Origin: Candidatus Caldilinea saccharophila | GTDB lineage: Bacteria > Chloroflexota > Anaerolineae > Caldilineales > Caldilineaceae | Direction: 5' to 3' | Assembly (NCBI GenBank): GCA_016710365.1 | Contig: JADJVW010000003.1 | Coordinates: forward strand, 146,501 to 210,500 | DNA length: 64,000 nucleotides | In this document: piece by piece, positions 1 to 9,099 of the stretch | How the letters are laid out: every line of letters starts with the position of its first letter | How positions within the stretch are numbered: position 1 is the first letter of the stretch | Position numbers and translations under genes: made by a program | The notes under the pieces: generated by a model | What the model was told of the DNA's origin: nothing | Database searches by the model: none | Seen by the model: the letters and a program-made list of their open reading frames with translations, nothing else

Positions 1-409
1 AGCGGATGGGAAACAGCATCACTCACACTGACCAGAGAAAGGGTGAAGAAGCTGACCCCAGCGATGGGCTTGTTGTGAGATCGACGAGAAAAAACGGTCC
101 CAACCCGTGTGTCTTCTTTCCGGCTTTGCTGACCACGCTCTCGTCGCCAACAACCAGATACACCTCATCAGGTTGGAACAGGTGGGTGCGGAAGAACAGC
201 CAACTCATCTGCGCCCACGGCAGCACTGTGTTGAACCAACGCTGCACTGTCCGGTAGCTGCCACCCCTCTCCGTCCAGCGCGAAATACCCAACATCGTCA
301 CACGACCGGTCATTGCCAACATCGCGGCGATGATTCGTCCCAACTGACGTGTCGCTGTCTGATTCTGACATTGGTCCAAGCATTGAAGCAGTGCGATAAT
401 CTCGATCAT
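1..409 (-). pseudogene. Decayed DDE (IS4-like) transposase, N-terminal part
   Basis: The reading frame starts at 409 (ATG) and runs leftwards. It encodes a segment typical of cyanobacterial/Chloroflexota DDE transposases: a helical N-terminus, then RWTERGGSYRTVQRWF, then the first catalytic Asp in VVGDESVVSKAGKKTHG. After that the frame is wrong. The expected GRFFSS is found in another frame near 85-100 and KPIAGVSFFTLSLVSVSDA in a third frame near 20-75. At least two indels therefore separate the domains, and the gene also runs off the window edge. The inverted repeats of the element were not identified. Frameshifts could be real decay or sequencing errors, as seen elsewhere in the window, but for an insertion sequence decay is plausible. 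The IS family assignment is from memory of the motif and is not firm. Confidence 0.7.
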
Positions 410-732
410 GAGCGGTTCTGTCTGATAGGAATTCCACTTTTGTCGGTGATAAGCCTATCCTACACGACCGCTCTATCTTTCCCCTTTTTTGGCGAAGGTA
501 TTGCATAGTTGCTTCTCCACAATAGCTTATTGTTGACTTGGAATAGAGCGTGGGAAATCAAAGGTGCATGGCTTGTACAGTTCAGCGCCTTTGGCAAAGC
601 AGGATCGATTGACGGCGGCCCAATGGCGCCAGAGCGTGGTGGTACAGGTGTTGCTGGAGTGTAAAACAGCTCAATGTTCGTGTCAATCAGTGCGTTATCA
701 CGTTTTTCATGGATTTTTCGAAAAAAGAGGGA
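410..732. other. Intergenic stretch, no gene recognised
   Basis: The region lies between the transposase start and the LacI promoter. It has short open frames on both strands, but none resembles a known protein or has a convincing ribosome binding site. It probably contains the outer end of the insertion sequence, but I could not fix a terminal inverted repeat. Confidence 0.5.
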
Positions 733-774
733 TTGACAACGTTGCCAGCCCATGCTGATATGGCAACGTTGTCA
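733..774 (+). promoter_or_regulatory. Promoter with twin LacI-type operators
   Basis: A perfect -35 hexamer TTGACA lies at 733-738. It overlaps TGACAACGTTGCCA (734-747), and its exact inverted copy TGGCAACGTTGTCA lies at 761-774. Each half is itself a near-palindrome around a central CG (740-741 and 767-768), the usual layout of LacI-family operators. The centres are 27 bp apart. The -10 near 756-761 is weak. The first operator would block -35 recognition and the second would sit near the transcription start. The next gene is a LacI-type repressor at 878, so self-regulation is the simplest reading, with a 5' leader of about 110 nt. Confidence 0.75.
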
Positions 775-877
775 TTGTAAAGCAACAATCTCTCCCAAAG
801 ACAAAAGTAAAGCACAAAGAGCAGGCGCATTGGCGGTGGCAGGCGCTTGTGTCGTGGCCTCGGTTGCAAGGATGCCT

Positions 878-1960
878 ATGGCAAACATCAAGGACGTAGC
901 GCGCCTTGCCGGCGTCAGCGTCAGCACAGCCTCGCGCGTAGTGCGCGGGGAAGGCTATACCAGCCAGGAGATGCGCGCCAAAGTGGAGCGCGCCGCCAAG
1001 GAACTTCACTACGTACCCAATGCGCTGGCTCGATCGATGCGCGGCCGGCCGACGCGCATGATCAGTTTTTTGGTGTACGACATCGTCAATCCGTTTTTTG
1101 CCAATCTCGCCACTGGGGTGGAGGACACTGCCCAGCAACAAGGGTTTACGGTGGTGATCTGCAGTTCGCAGCCATGGAAGGACAAGAGCCGCGAGCAAAG
1201 CTACATGCGGATGCTGCTGCAGAGCCGGATCGACGGCATTGTCATGCAGCATGTCTTTTCGTCGCCAGAGTACTTTGATCTGCTGCAGCGCCAAAATATT
1301 CCAGCGGCGCGGGTGGTGAACCCGCAGCAGGGCTATCCATACGACCTGGTGCGCTGTGACACGACGCAGGCAAGCTGCGACCTGATTGAGCATCTCCTGC
1401 GGTTGGGGCGCCGCCGCATTGCGGCATTGGGGCCGGCGCTCCCTTCTCATTTGGGGGGCGAACGTCTTGCCGGTTACAAGCTGGCGTTGGAGCGAGCCGG
1501 CCTGGAAATAGCGCCGGACCTGATCATGCTGAAGGGGTGGCGCACACGCGATGGCTACGAAATGACCCACGCCCTGTTGGATCGCACCCAGCCCGATGCC
1601 ATCTTCGCGTTTGGCCCGCGGATTGCGGCCGGTGCGGCCTGTGCGCTGCGCGAGCGCGGGCTGCGTGTGCCTGAGGATGTTGCGCTGGTCTGCGTCGATG
1701 ATTTTGGCATGGGGTCGGAGTTGGACCCATTTATGACGATCGTGCGCCAACCCGAGCGCGAGATGGGGCGCCAGGTTGCCAGGTTGTTGATCGAGCGCAT
1801 CCTGGGCGCCTACGCGGGCGAGCCGCGCGAGATCATTTTGCCCGCTCAGGTGGTGGTTCGCCGTTCATGCGGTGCAAAACTGATGTCCCCTGTGGCGGAT
1901 AGAGAGGATGGCAATGCGTCTGCACCAGCAGCCGCTGACCATACGTGGGAGGATGACTGA
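878..1960 (+). CDS. LacI-family transcriptional regulator
   Basis: The protein is 360 residues, the normal family length. The N-terminus MANIKDVARLAGVSVSTASRVV is the LacI helix-turn-helix, followed by the hinge helix (NALARSMRG) and a periplasmic-binding-protein-like sensor domain with DYI/DIVNPFFANL and a C-terminal ALVCVDDFGMG segment. I chose ATG 878 because the DNA-binding domain starts there and AAGGA lies just upstream at about 868-872. An in-frame extension back to 752 would run through the operator. The C-terminal 20 or so residues are poorly conserved. The twin operators at 734-774 suggest it represses itself and perhaps the transporter and GH172 genes downstream. The inducer is unknown, probably a sugar released by the GH172 enzymes. 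Confidence 0.9.
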   Translation: MANIKDVARLAGVSVSTASRVVRGEGYTSQEMRAKVERAAKELHYVPNALARSMRGRPTRMISFLVYDIVNPFFANLATGVEDTAQQQGFTVVICSSQPWKDKSREQSYMRMLLQSRIDGIVMQHVFSSPEYFDLLQRQNIPAARVVNPQQGYPYDLVRCDTTQASCDLIEHLLRLGRRRIAALGPALPSHLGGERLAGYKLALERAGLEIAPDLIMLKGWRTRDGYEMTHALLDRTQPDAIFAFGPRIAAGAACALRERGLRVPEDVALVCVDDFGMGSELDPFMTIVRQPEREMGRQVARLLIERILGAYAGEPREIILPAQVVVRRSCGAKLMSPVADREDGNASAPAAADHTWEDD

Positions 1961-2017
1961 GCTGACCTGTACTGCCAAGAGGCCAGGCGAAAGGAGCAGC
2001 GTAGCGGCGTGACAGCA

Positions 2018-2048
2018 GTAAACGAGCATGCAGTGGTAAACGAGCATG
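2018..2048 (+). repeat. 13-bp direct repeat upstream of binding-protein gene
   Basis: GTAAACGAGCATG occurs exactly twice, at 2018-2030 and 2036-2048, with an 18-bp period. It lies between the regulator and the binding-protein gene. It could be a tandem operator or a chance duplication. It does not match the CG-centred operators upstream of the LacI gene. Confidence 0.55.
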
Positions 2049-2130
2049 TAATACAGGTGTATATGGTGTATGAAGTTCCCAGTACTTTGCAAAAAACCAA
2101 CTCGATAGTCTTGCTCATGAGGGGGGAAGA

Positions 2131-4071
2131 ATGAAACACAGACAATGGCTGATAGCCGTTCTTGTCGTTTTCAGTTTGGTAGTAAGTGCATGCGCTGCGC
2201 CGGCGGCTCCGACGGACAGCGGCGCCGGCAGCGATGGAGGTGCTGCTGCCCCGGCAGGTGAAATGACCTTTGTCGGCACGCCGCGCAACGAGACGCTGAT
2301 CCTGGACAACCTGAATGGTTCGCTCGAACGTCCGGAAAACTTCAACCCGTACACGCCGGGCGTCGAGATGGGGCGCGGCTATCACGAGATCTGCCTGGAC
2401 AACCTGTGGGACGTCGACACGGTTACCGGCGAGCAGTTTCCAGCTCTAGCCGCAGAGATGCCCACGCCGCTCAACGACGACTACACCAGCTTTGAGATCA
2501 AACTGCGCGAAGGCATCTACTGGGATGATGGCGTAGAGTTCACGAGTGACGACGTCATCTTCACGCTCCAGACGTGGATGGACACCGAGGCGCTTGCGAT
2601 CCATGGCTGGGCCGTCGATTACATCGCCAGTTTCGAAGCCGTCGACAAGTACACCGTGCAGTTCAACACAACGCGCCCGCAGCCGCGCATGGCCAAGGAT
2701 TTGGGCGTGACGATTTGGGACAATCGCTTCTATCCGATGGCCAAGCATATCTGGGAGAACCAGGATCCGACCACCTACGAGTATTTCCCGCCTGTCTGCA
2801 TTGGCCAGTACAAGTTCAGCAAGACCGACCCCAACGGCAACTGGACGCTGTGGGAGCTGCGCGACGACTGGGAACGCACCAGCGTCGGCCAAATCACCGA
2901 AAAGTCTGGCCCCAAGTACATTCTGTGGAACTTTGTGGGCACCGAAGAGAAGCGCATTTTGGCTATGATCGCCAATGATGTCGATATCCTCCAGGACATC
3001 ACGCCGGAGTCGATGGAGGTGTTGACGCAGCGCAGCGATGTGGTGCGCGCCTGGCATGCCGGCTTCCCCTACGCCGACTTCGATGACCCGTGCGAGCGCG
3101 GCATTTCTTTCAACAACTCTGAATTCCCCTACGATCAGTGGCAGGTGCGCTGGGCTTTGGCCTTGGCGACCGATATCAAAAACGTGTCGCTGGGCACCTT
3201 TGCCGGCATGCTGCGCGTCTCGCCGCTGGGTGTGCCGCCGGTGGCCGCCGTGCAAAAAGTCTATCACAAGCCACTGGTCGAGCGCCTGCAGGCGATGACC
3301 CTGCCGGATGGCTATGCTCCCTTCGATTCGAGTTTTGCTTTGGACATGGCGAAAATATTCCAGGAGCAAGGCGTGGGCGGTGACCTGCCTGCGACCGATG
3401 CCGAGTTGATTGACCTGTTTGGCGTCGGCTGGTGGAAGTATGACACCGAACAAGCCGCCAAGTTGCTGGAGGATGTGGGCTTTACACGCAATGCTGATGG
3501 TAAGTGGCTGCTGCCGGATGGCACGCCGTGGTCGATCTCGATCAATGCGCCTTCTGATTTTGAGGTGCAGTCCGGCCGTCTGGCCTACGCTGTGGCCGAC
3601 TCCTGGAGCAAGTTTGGCATTGACGCCTCTGTCAAGCCAATGACCGCCAACACATTCTGGACGGAGCAAGCCACCGGCCAGTTTGAGGCCGGCTCCTATT
3701 GGCCTGGCTGTGCGATCGGCGCCGACATCTATCCCAACCTGAGTGGCTGGCACCAGAAGTTTATCGTACCCACGGGTGAACCGGCTCCAGGCAACGTCAA
3801 CCGCCACGCCAGCGACGAGATCGCTGCCATCATGGACGAGCTGGAAAAGGTGACGTCGAACGACCCACGTAACGTCGAGCTCAGCAGCGACCTGCTGATG
3901 CAGATGGCGCTGGAGATGCACTGGATCCCGATGTTCGGCACCTCCAAGTTCGTGCCGGTCAACGAGACCTACTTCACCAACTATCCGACGGCCGACAACT
4001 ACTATGAAGGCCCGTGGTGGTGGTGGTCCAACTTTAAGTTCATCGTGGCGAACATTCAGCCCAAGCAATAG
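2131..4071 (+). CDS. ABC transporter substrate-binding lipoprotein (SBP_bac_5)
   Basis: The protein is 646 residues, starting at ATG 2131 after a strong GGGGGGAAGA ribosome site. It has a lipoprotein signal peptide with the lipobox VSAC near residue 20 and then an Ala/Pro/Gly-rich linker. The body matches family-5 (Dpp/Opp-type) binding proteins: a lobe with LREGIYWDDGVEFTSDDVIF, then FNNSEFPYDQWQVRWALALA and a C-terminal EMHWIPMFGTSKF. It would deliver its ligand to the permeases encoded at 4144-6008. This family is usually annotated for peptides or nickel, but many members bind oligosaccharides. With LacI upstream and GH172 enzymes downstream, a sugar ligand is inferred. Its N-terminal RNETLI region resembles the binding protein at 24951, so the two are paralogues. 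Confidence 0.92.
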   Translation: MKHRQWLIAVLVVFSLVVSACAAPAAPTDSGAGSDGGAAAPAGEMTFVGTPRNETLILDNLNGSLERPENFNPYTPGVEMGRGYHEICLDNLWDVDTVTGEQFPALAAEMPTPLNDDYTSFEIKLREGIYWDDGVEFTSDDVIFTLQTWMDTEALAIHGWAVDYIASFEAVDKYTVQFNTTRPQPRMAKDLGVTIWDNRFYPMAKHIWENQDPTTYEYFPPVCIGQYKFSKTDPNGNWTLWELRDDWERTSVGQITEKSGPKYILWNFVGTEEKRILAMIANDVDILQDITPESMEVLTQRSDVVRAWHAGFPYADFDDPCERGISFNNSEFPYDQWQVRWALALATDIKNVSLGTFAGMLRVSPLGVPPVAAVQKVYHKPLVERLQAMTLPDGYAPFDSSFALDMAKIFQEQGVGGDLPATDAELIDLFGVGWWKYDTEQAAKLLEDVGFTRNADGKWLLPDGTPWSISINAPSDFEVQSGRLAYAVADSWSKFGIDASVKPMTANTFWTEQATGQFEAGSYWPGCAIGADIYPNLSGWHQKFIVPTGEPAPGNVNRHASDEIAAIMDELEKVTSNDPRNVELSSDLLMQMALEMHWIPMFGTSKFVPVNETYFTNYPTADNYYEGPWWWWSNFKFIVANIQPKQ

Positions 4072-4075
4072 TGCC

Positions 4076-4117
4076 AGTGTGGGATGCGCCCGGCAGGCGC
4101 CGGGCGCATCCCACACT
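4076..4117 (+). promoter_or_regulatory. Strong hairpin between binding-protein and permease genes
   Basis: The arms 4076-4094 and 4099-4117 are a perfect 19-bp inverted repeat with a four-base loop (aggc). It starts five bases after the binding-protein stop codon and has no T-tract. In ABC operons such stems commonly protect the 3' end of the binding-protein message or partly attenuate read-through, giving more binding protein than permease. Confidence 0.8.
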
Positions 4118-4143
4118 CTTGTCCCGCCGTCGAGGAGATAACC

Positions 4144-5142
4144 ATGCAGTTTGCCAAGTTTTTGCTCTTCCGGCTCTTGACGTATGTGCTTGTGGTTTGG
4201 ATCAGCATCACCATTATCTTTTTTGTACCGCGCTTTGTGCCGGGCAGCCCGGTTGAAGCGGTGCTGGGCCGGCTGATGTCACAGGGCACCACCATGGATC
4301 CCAAGCTCGTGCAGTCGATGCGCGAGACGCTGACCCAGTTGTTTGGGCTGGAGGGGACGCTGTGGGAGCAGTACACGTCGTTTCTCAGCCGCGTGCTGCT
4401 GACCTGGGACTTTGGGCCCTCGCTGGCCAACTATCCGACGCCCGTCAATGTGCTGATCGCGCGTGCGCTGCCCTGGTCGCTGGGTCTCATGTTGACCGCG
4501 CTGCTGATCAGTTGGACGTTGGGCAATTTCATCGGCCTGCTGGCCGGCTACCACAACAAGAGTACAACGTCCAAAGCAATCGAAACCGCAGCCATGATCA
4601 TGTATCCGATCCCCTACTACATTCTTGCGCTGCTGCTGGTCATCCTCTTTGCCTATATCTGGCCGATCTTTCCCTTTGTGTTTCAGGTCAGCGGCGAGCC
4701 CGGCAGTTGGCAGTGGATGAAAAGCGTCGCCTATAACTCCTTCTTGCCGCTGATGTCGATCGTGATCGTCAGCCTTGGGTGGTGGATCATCAGCATGAAG
4801 GCGATGGCGATTGACACCAAGGAAGAGGACTTCGTCCAGTATGCACGCTATCGCGGCGTCGAAGACAACAAGGTCATGGTGGGCTATGTTGCCCGCACCG
4901 CCATCCTGCCGCAGATCACCGTGTTGGGGCTGAGCATCGGCGGCGTCTTTGGCGGCTCGCTGATTACGGAGATTTTGTTTGGTTATCCCGGCGTCGGCAC
5001 GCTGATCTATCGCGCCATTTTGGGTTCGGATTACAACCTAATTTTGGGCACCGTCAGCCTGTCGATCGTGGCGGTTGCCACGGCTACGCTGATTCTCGAT
5101 ATTGTCTACCCATTTATTGACCCGCGCATTCGCTACAAATAA
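4144..5142 (+). CDS. ABC transporter permease, DppB type
   Basis: Integral membrane permease of 332 residues with about six hydrophobic segments. It begins MQFAKFLLFRLLTYVLVVWISITIIFF, the typical DppB start, and carries the EAA coupling loop (EDNKVMVGYVARTAILPQI) and a C-terminal end at DPRIRYK, typical of this family. ATG 4144 is preceded by GAGGAGATAACC. An in-frame extension to 4084 would run into the hairpin and is rejected. It pairs with the permease at 5181 to form the channel. The operon context suggests oligosaccharide import, although sequence alone does not exclude peptides. Confidence 0.92.
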   Translation: MQFAKFLLFRLLTYVLVVWISITIIFFVPRFVPGSPVEAVLGRLMSQGTTMDPKLVQSMRETLTQLFGLEGTLWEQYTSFLSRVLLTWDFGPSLANYPTPVNVLIARALPWSLGLMLTALLISWTLGNFIGLLAGYHNKSTTSKAIETAAMIMYPIPYYILALLLVILFAYIWPIFPFVFQVSGEPGSWQWMKSVAYNSFLPLMSIVIVSLGWWIISMKAMAIDTKEEDFVQYARYRGVEDNKVMVGYVARTAILPQITVLGLSIGGVFGGSLITEILFGYPGVGTLIYRAILGSDYNLILGTVSLSIVAVATATLILDIVYPFIDPRIRYK

Positions 5143-5180
5143 ACAAGCGCTCGTTCGATTAACCGTTAGCGAGGCGAATC

Positions 5181-6008
5181 TTGCAACTAGTCAAACCTAG
5201 ATTGGTGGTTGGGCTGATCATCGTAGCAATCTTCTTTTTGTTGGGATTTGTTGCGCCTTTTTTTGCCCCAGAAGATCCGACCGCCTGGAATACCTATTTT
5301 CGCAACCTTCCGCCCAGTGCAGAACACATCATGGGCACCAACAATCTCGGCCAGGATATTTTCTGGCTCTTGACCTGGTCGATTCGCAACTCGTTGTGGA
5401 TTGGTCTGAGCGTCGCAACGTTCGCCACGGTGATCGGTGTGCTGGTGGGGCTGTCGGCGGGTTTTCTTGGCGGCATCTCGGATCGAATCCTCACGTTGGC
5501 GATGGACATTGTGATTGCCGTCCCTTCGCTGCCTGTGCTGATCCTGATCTCCGCATTGTTGGGCGGCAAAACGTCGCTGTTGATCATCGCCGGCGTGCTG
5601 GTGCTCTTTAACTGGCCGTGGCCGGGGCGCCAGGCGCGTGCGATGTCGCTGAGCTTGCGCGAGCGCGAGTTTATTCATGTCGCGCAGGCATCTGGTGAAA
5701 ACTCAGCGAAGATCGTCGTGCTGGAGATCATGCCGTTTGTGCTCGGCTGGGCGTTGGCCAACTTTATCAACACCATTCTGGTCGCTATTTCCGCCGAGTC
5801 GGGGCTGGCGATTATCGGCCTCTCCAGTCTCAAGGAGGCAACCTTGGGCACAATGATCTACTGGGCGATGCAGCACCAGGCGCTGCTGCTGGAAAAGTGG
5901 CTGTGGATTCTCTCGCCGATCTTTGCCATCATGCTGCTCTTTATCGGCCTCTTTCTGGTTTCCACCGGTTGGTCCGACTATTTTGCGACGAGAAGAGGTC
6001 GCCAATGA
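5181..6008 (+). CDS. ABC transporter permease, DppC type
   Basis: A 275-residue membrane permease of the DppC class. It has an N-terminal membrane anchor followed by PEDPTAWNTYF and the conserved MGTNNLGQDIFW motif, then the BPD transport domain with an EAA loop (REREFIHVAQASGENSAKIVVLEIMPF). The start is TTG 5181 with GAGGCGAAT just upstream; no better ATG exists in frame. Its stop overlaps the next gene's start as ATGA, indicating translational coupling with the ATPase. Confidence 0.9.
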   Translation: MQLVKPRLVVGLIIVAIFFLLGFVAPFFAPEDPTAWNTYFRNLPPSAEHIMGTNNLGQDIFWLLTWSIRNSLWIGLSVATFATVIGVLVGLSAGFLGGISDRILTLAMDIVIAVPSLPVLILISALLGGKTSLLIIAGVLVLFNWPWPGRQARAMSLSLREREFIHVAQASGENSAKIVVLEIMPFVLGWALANFINTILVAISAESGLAIIGLSSLKEATLGTMIYWAMQHQALLLEKWLWILSPIFAIMLLFIGLFLVSTGWSDYFATRRGRQ

Positions 6009-6991
6009 TCCGCATCAAGCACATCAGCACCTTCTATCGCACGGTGCAGGGCACGGTGAAAGCGGTGGAAGATGTCTCCTTTGACATCTACGACAACGAG
6101 ATTGTGGGGATCGCCGGCGAATCCGGCTGCGGCAAAACGTCGCTGATGAAGACGATCTACGGCAATGTCGAATCGCCCATGTATATCGCTGACGGCTCGG
6201 TCGAGCTGGAAGTGGAGGATATGGGCGCCAAGAAGGTCATCACCAACGAGGAGATCCACCGCTACTGGTGGGAATATATCTCCTATATCCCCCAGGCTTC
6301 CATGAGTGTGCTCAACCCGGTCGTGCGCGTCAAAGATCAGTTTCTCGATTCCTTCCTGCAGCGTGATGTGCGCGCCATCGGCAAGCAGGCGCTATTAAAC
6401 CGAATGGCCGCCTATCTTCAGGAACTGGAACTGCCGCCGGAGGTGCTCAACTCCTACCCGCACCAGTTGAGCGGTGGCATGCGACAGCGGGTGATCGTGG
6501 CGATGGCCACCTTTGTCCATCCCAAGTTTGTGCTCGCCGATGAGCCGACTACGGCGCTGGATGTCGTGATCCAGCGCGGCATTCTGACCATGCTCATGAA
6601 ACTGCAAAAGCAGTTGCAGAACACCTTCATCATTGTCTCGCATGATATGGGCGTGCACTATCAGATCACCGATCGCATGGTGATCATGTATGCGGGGAAG
6701 GTGGTTGAGATCGCTCCGACCGCCGTGATCTTCGAGCGGTCGCTGCACCCCTACACCGAGATGCTGATCAACGCGCTGCCGCGCCTGGGCGACGATACAG
6801 AGCGCACCGGCATCAGCGGCCGGCCGCCAAGCTTGTTGAATCCGCCCAGCGGCTGCCGCTTTGCCGACCGCTGCTATCTGGCCGACGAGCGCTGCCGACA
6901 GGTGGAGCCTGCCTTGATTGAGTTGGAGCCTGGACACTTTGTTGCCTGTCTCAAGCGCGAGCCAGGGGAGGAGCGGAGCGCGCATGAGTGA
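6005..6991 (+). CDS. ABC transporter ATPase, DppD type
   Basis: A 328-residue nucleotide-binding subunit. Walker A is GESGCGKTS (about residues 39-47), the signature is LSGGMRQR, Walker B is VLADEPTTALD and the switch His lies in IIVSHDMG. The C-terminus carries the Cys-containing oligopeptide-ABC tail (GCRFADRCYLADERC) typical of DppD/OppD. The ATG overlaps the preceding stop by four bases. It should pair with the ATPase at 6984 to drive import. Confidence 0.93.
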   Translation: MIRIKHISTFYRTVQGTVKAVEDVSFDIYDNEIVGIAGESGCGKTSLMKTIYGNVESPMYIADGSVELEVEDMGAKKVITNEEIHRYWWEYISYIPQASMSVLNPVVRVKDQFLDSFLQRDVRAIGKQALLNRMAAYLQELELPPEVLNSYPHQLSGGMRQRVIVAMATFVHPKFVLADEPTTALDVVIQRGILTMLMKLQKQLQNTFIIVSHDMGVHYQITDRMVIMYAGKVVEIAPTAVIFERSLHPYTEMLINALPRLGDDTERTGISGRPPSLLNPPSGCRFADRCYLADERCRQVEPALIELEPGHFVACLKREPGEERSAHE

Positions 6992-8006
6992 ACATTTCCT
7001 GGAAATACGCGATGTCAGCAAGATTTATCGCATCGGCGGGCTGATCGGCGGCTCCAAAATTGCCGCCGTAGATCACGTCAGCCTGACGCTGGAAGCCGGC
7101 AAGCCGCAGATTTTGAGTGTTGTCGGCGAATCCGGTTCGGGCAAGACGACGCTGGCGCGCATGATCGCACGCTTGATCCAGCCGACCGAGGGTGAGATTT
7201 TCATCGACGGCAAGAGCACAAGCGGCGCGCTGAACCATACACAGATGAGGGAGTTTCGACGCAAGGTGCAGCCCATCTTTCAGAATCCCTTTGAGAGCTT
7301 TAGCAGCCGCAAAACGGTGGACACCTATCTGTTTGAAACGGCGCGCAATATTGCAGGAGCCAGAGGTAAAACGCAGGCGCATCAGGCGGTGGAACAGGCG
7401 CTGGCAAGCGTTGGTCTGGCCGCGGATCGTGTGATCGGCCGCTACCCCAACCAGTTTTCCGGCGGCGAGCTGCAACGCGTCTCCGTCGCGCGCGCCATGA
7501 TCCCGCGGCCGGAGTTGCTGGTGGCGGATGAGCCGGTCAGCATGATCGACGCTTCACTGCGCATGAATGTGGTCAATCTCTTTAAGGATCTGCGCGACCA
7601 ATATAACGTCACCATCCTCTATATCACCCACGATCTATCAACCGCCTACTATGTCAGCGATCTGATTGCCATCATGTACCGGGGCAAGATCGTCGAATAT
7701 GGCCCTTCCAGCCGCGTGCTCAAGCAGCCGGCTCACCCTTACACCGAACTGCTGCTCGATTCGGTCGCCAAGATCGGTGAAAAGTGGAGTGAGGTCATGA
7801 GTCTGCCGGACATGGAGACCAAGGAGTATGGATACAGCGCGTGCAAATTCGCCGGCCGCTGCCCCTATGTGCGCGACATCTGCCGCCAAGTCAAGCCGCC
7901 GCTGGTGGATGTAGGCGGCGGGCAGGAGGCGCTCTGTTTCAAGTTGGTGGACTATCAAAACGTCGAGCAGCAATCTACAGAGAAGGTGCAGACACATGCC
8001 ATTTAA
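6984..8006 (+). CDS. ABC transporter ATPase, DppF type
   Basis: A 340-residue ATPase starting MSEHFLEIRDVSKIY at 6984, overlapping the previous gene by eight bases and preceded by GGGGAGGAG. It carries Walker A GESGSGKTT, signature FSGGELQR, Walker B LVADEPVSMID and the C-terminal Cys tail (ACKFAGRCPYVRDIC). VSMIDAS instead of the usual TSALD after Walker B is also found in its paralogue at 30143, so it marks this transporter subfamily. A longer in-frame start at 6918 was rejected because it would sit deep inside the upstream gene. Confidence 0.92.
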   Translation: MSEHFLEIRDVSKIYRIGGLIGGSKIAAVDHVSLTLEAGKPQILSVVGESGSGKTTLARMIARLIQPTEGEIFIDGKSTSGALNHTQMREFRRKVQPIFQNPFESFSSRKTVDTYLFETARNIAGARGKTQAHQAVEQALASVGLAADRVIGRYPNQFSGGELQRVSVARAMIPRPELLVADEPVSMIDASLRMNVVNLFKDLRDQYNVTILYITHDLSTAYYVSDLIAIMYRGKIVEYGPSSRVLKQPAHPYTELLLDSVAKIGEKWSEVMSLPDMETKEYGYSACKFAGRCPYVRDICRQVKPPLVDVGGGQEALCFKLVDYQNVEQQSTEKVQTHAI

Positions 8007-9099
8007 CGGATTGGGACGCAATTTGGGCAATCTCGCCTGGCTGAGCGAGGCGCAGACACGTTCGATCAGCGCCGAAAACCCCACTGGCGGCAAAGGCATG
8101 GGGGCAACGGCCGCGCCGGAGCCGAATGGCCCGGCGCGCGAGCTGGGGAGCGGCTGGAAGTGCCGCCCTTACGTGACCGTACAAGCCCAGGAGACCACTG
8201 TGCTGGCGGACATTGAAGGGCCAGGCGCCATCCAAAGTATGTGGTTTGGCGGCAGTATCATGAGCCGCGACTTCATTTTGCGCATCTACTGGGAAGGTCA
8301 GACGCAGCCGTCGGTGGAGTGCCCGCTCACCGATTTTTTTGCCATGCCTTACAGCTTCCAAAACCCGGATCGACCGACCGACGGCCCGATCACGCAGATC
8401 AACTCGCTGCCGGTGGCGGTGAATCCAAACCGAGCGCTCAACTGCTTTTGGGAGATGCCTTTCCGCCGCCGCGCCAGAATCACGCTGGAAAATCGCCACC
8501 CCACCCGCGCCGGCGCCTGCTTCTATCAAGTGAACTACTGCCTCACCACTGTACCGGAAGAAGCCGCCTACTTTCACGCGCAGTTCCGGCGTACAAACCC
8601 GTTGCCCTATCTGGAGCCGTATACCATCCTCGACGGCGTGCAGGGGCGCGGCCATTACGTTGGCACGTCGATGGGTTGGAGCCTCAACAACAGCGGCTGG
8701 TGGGGCGAGGGTGAGATCAAGTTCTATATCGACGGCGACGGCGAGCATCCAACCATCTGCGGCACGGGCACGGAAGACTACTTCGGCGGCGCCTACAATT
8801 TCGACTTGAATGGGCAATATACGACGTACTCGACGCCTTTTGTTGGTATGCACCAGGTGTTGCAGCCGGATGGCGCCTACCAATCGCAGCATCGCCAGGC
8901 GATGTACCGCTGGCACATCATGGATCCCATCAATTTCCAACAAGACCTGAAGGTTACGATTCAGGCGCTTGGTTGGCGCTCTGAAGGGCGCTATCTGCCT
9001 GGCCAGCATGACATCTGCTCCGTGGCCTACTGGTATCAGACGCTGCCGGCGCAGCCATTTCCTACACTATCTGAACGCAACAGATTGGAGATTATCTAA
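7996..9099 (+). CDS. GH172-type glycosidase (DUF2961 domain), copy 1
   Basis: A 367-residue protein without a signal peptide, so probably cytoplasmic. It matches DUF2961: N-terminal GLGRNLGNLAWLSEAQTRSIS, an ADIEGPGAIQSMWF strand pair, and the conserved CGTGTEDYFGGAYNF motif. DUF2961 corresponds to glycoside hydrolase family 172, whose characterised members act on alpha-D-arabinofuranosyl or alpha-D-fructofuranosyl linkages. The start overlaps the upstream ATPase by 11 bases, so it is translated with the transporter. It likely cleaves the imported oligosaccharide; the exact substrate is unknown. Confidence 0.88.
   Translation: MPFNGLGRNLGNLAWLSEAQTRSISAENPTGGKGMGATAAPEPNGPARELGSGWKCRPYVTVQAQETTVLADIEGPGAIQSMWFGGSIMSRDFILRIYWEGQTQPSVECPLTDFFAMPYSFQNPDRPTDGPITQINSLPVAVNPNRALNCFWEMPFRRRARITLENRHPTRAGACFYQVNYCLTTVPEEAAYFHAQFRRTNPLPYLEPYTILDGVQGRGHYVGTSMGWSLNNSGWWGEGEIKFYIDGDGEHPTICGTGTEDYFGGAYNFDLNGQYTTYSTPFVGMHQVLQPDGAYQSQHRQAMYRWHIMDPINFQQDLKVTIQALGWRSEGRYLPGQHDICSVAYWYQTLPAQPFPTLSERNRLEII

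Noticed and set aside
2446..4116. Long minus-strand open frame (556 residues) opposite the binding-protein gene
   Set aside because: It is a shadow of the GC-rich coding strand: basic, low-complexity protein with no family resemblance, and no ribosome site.
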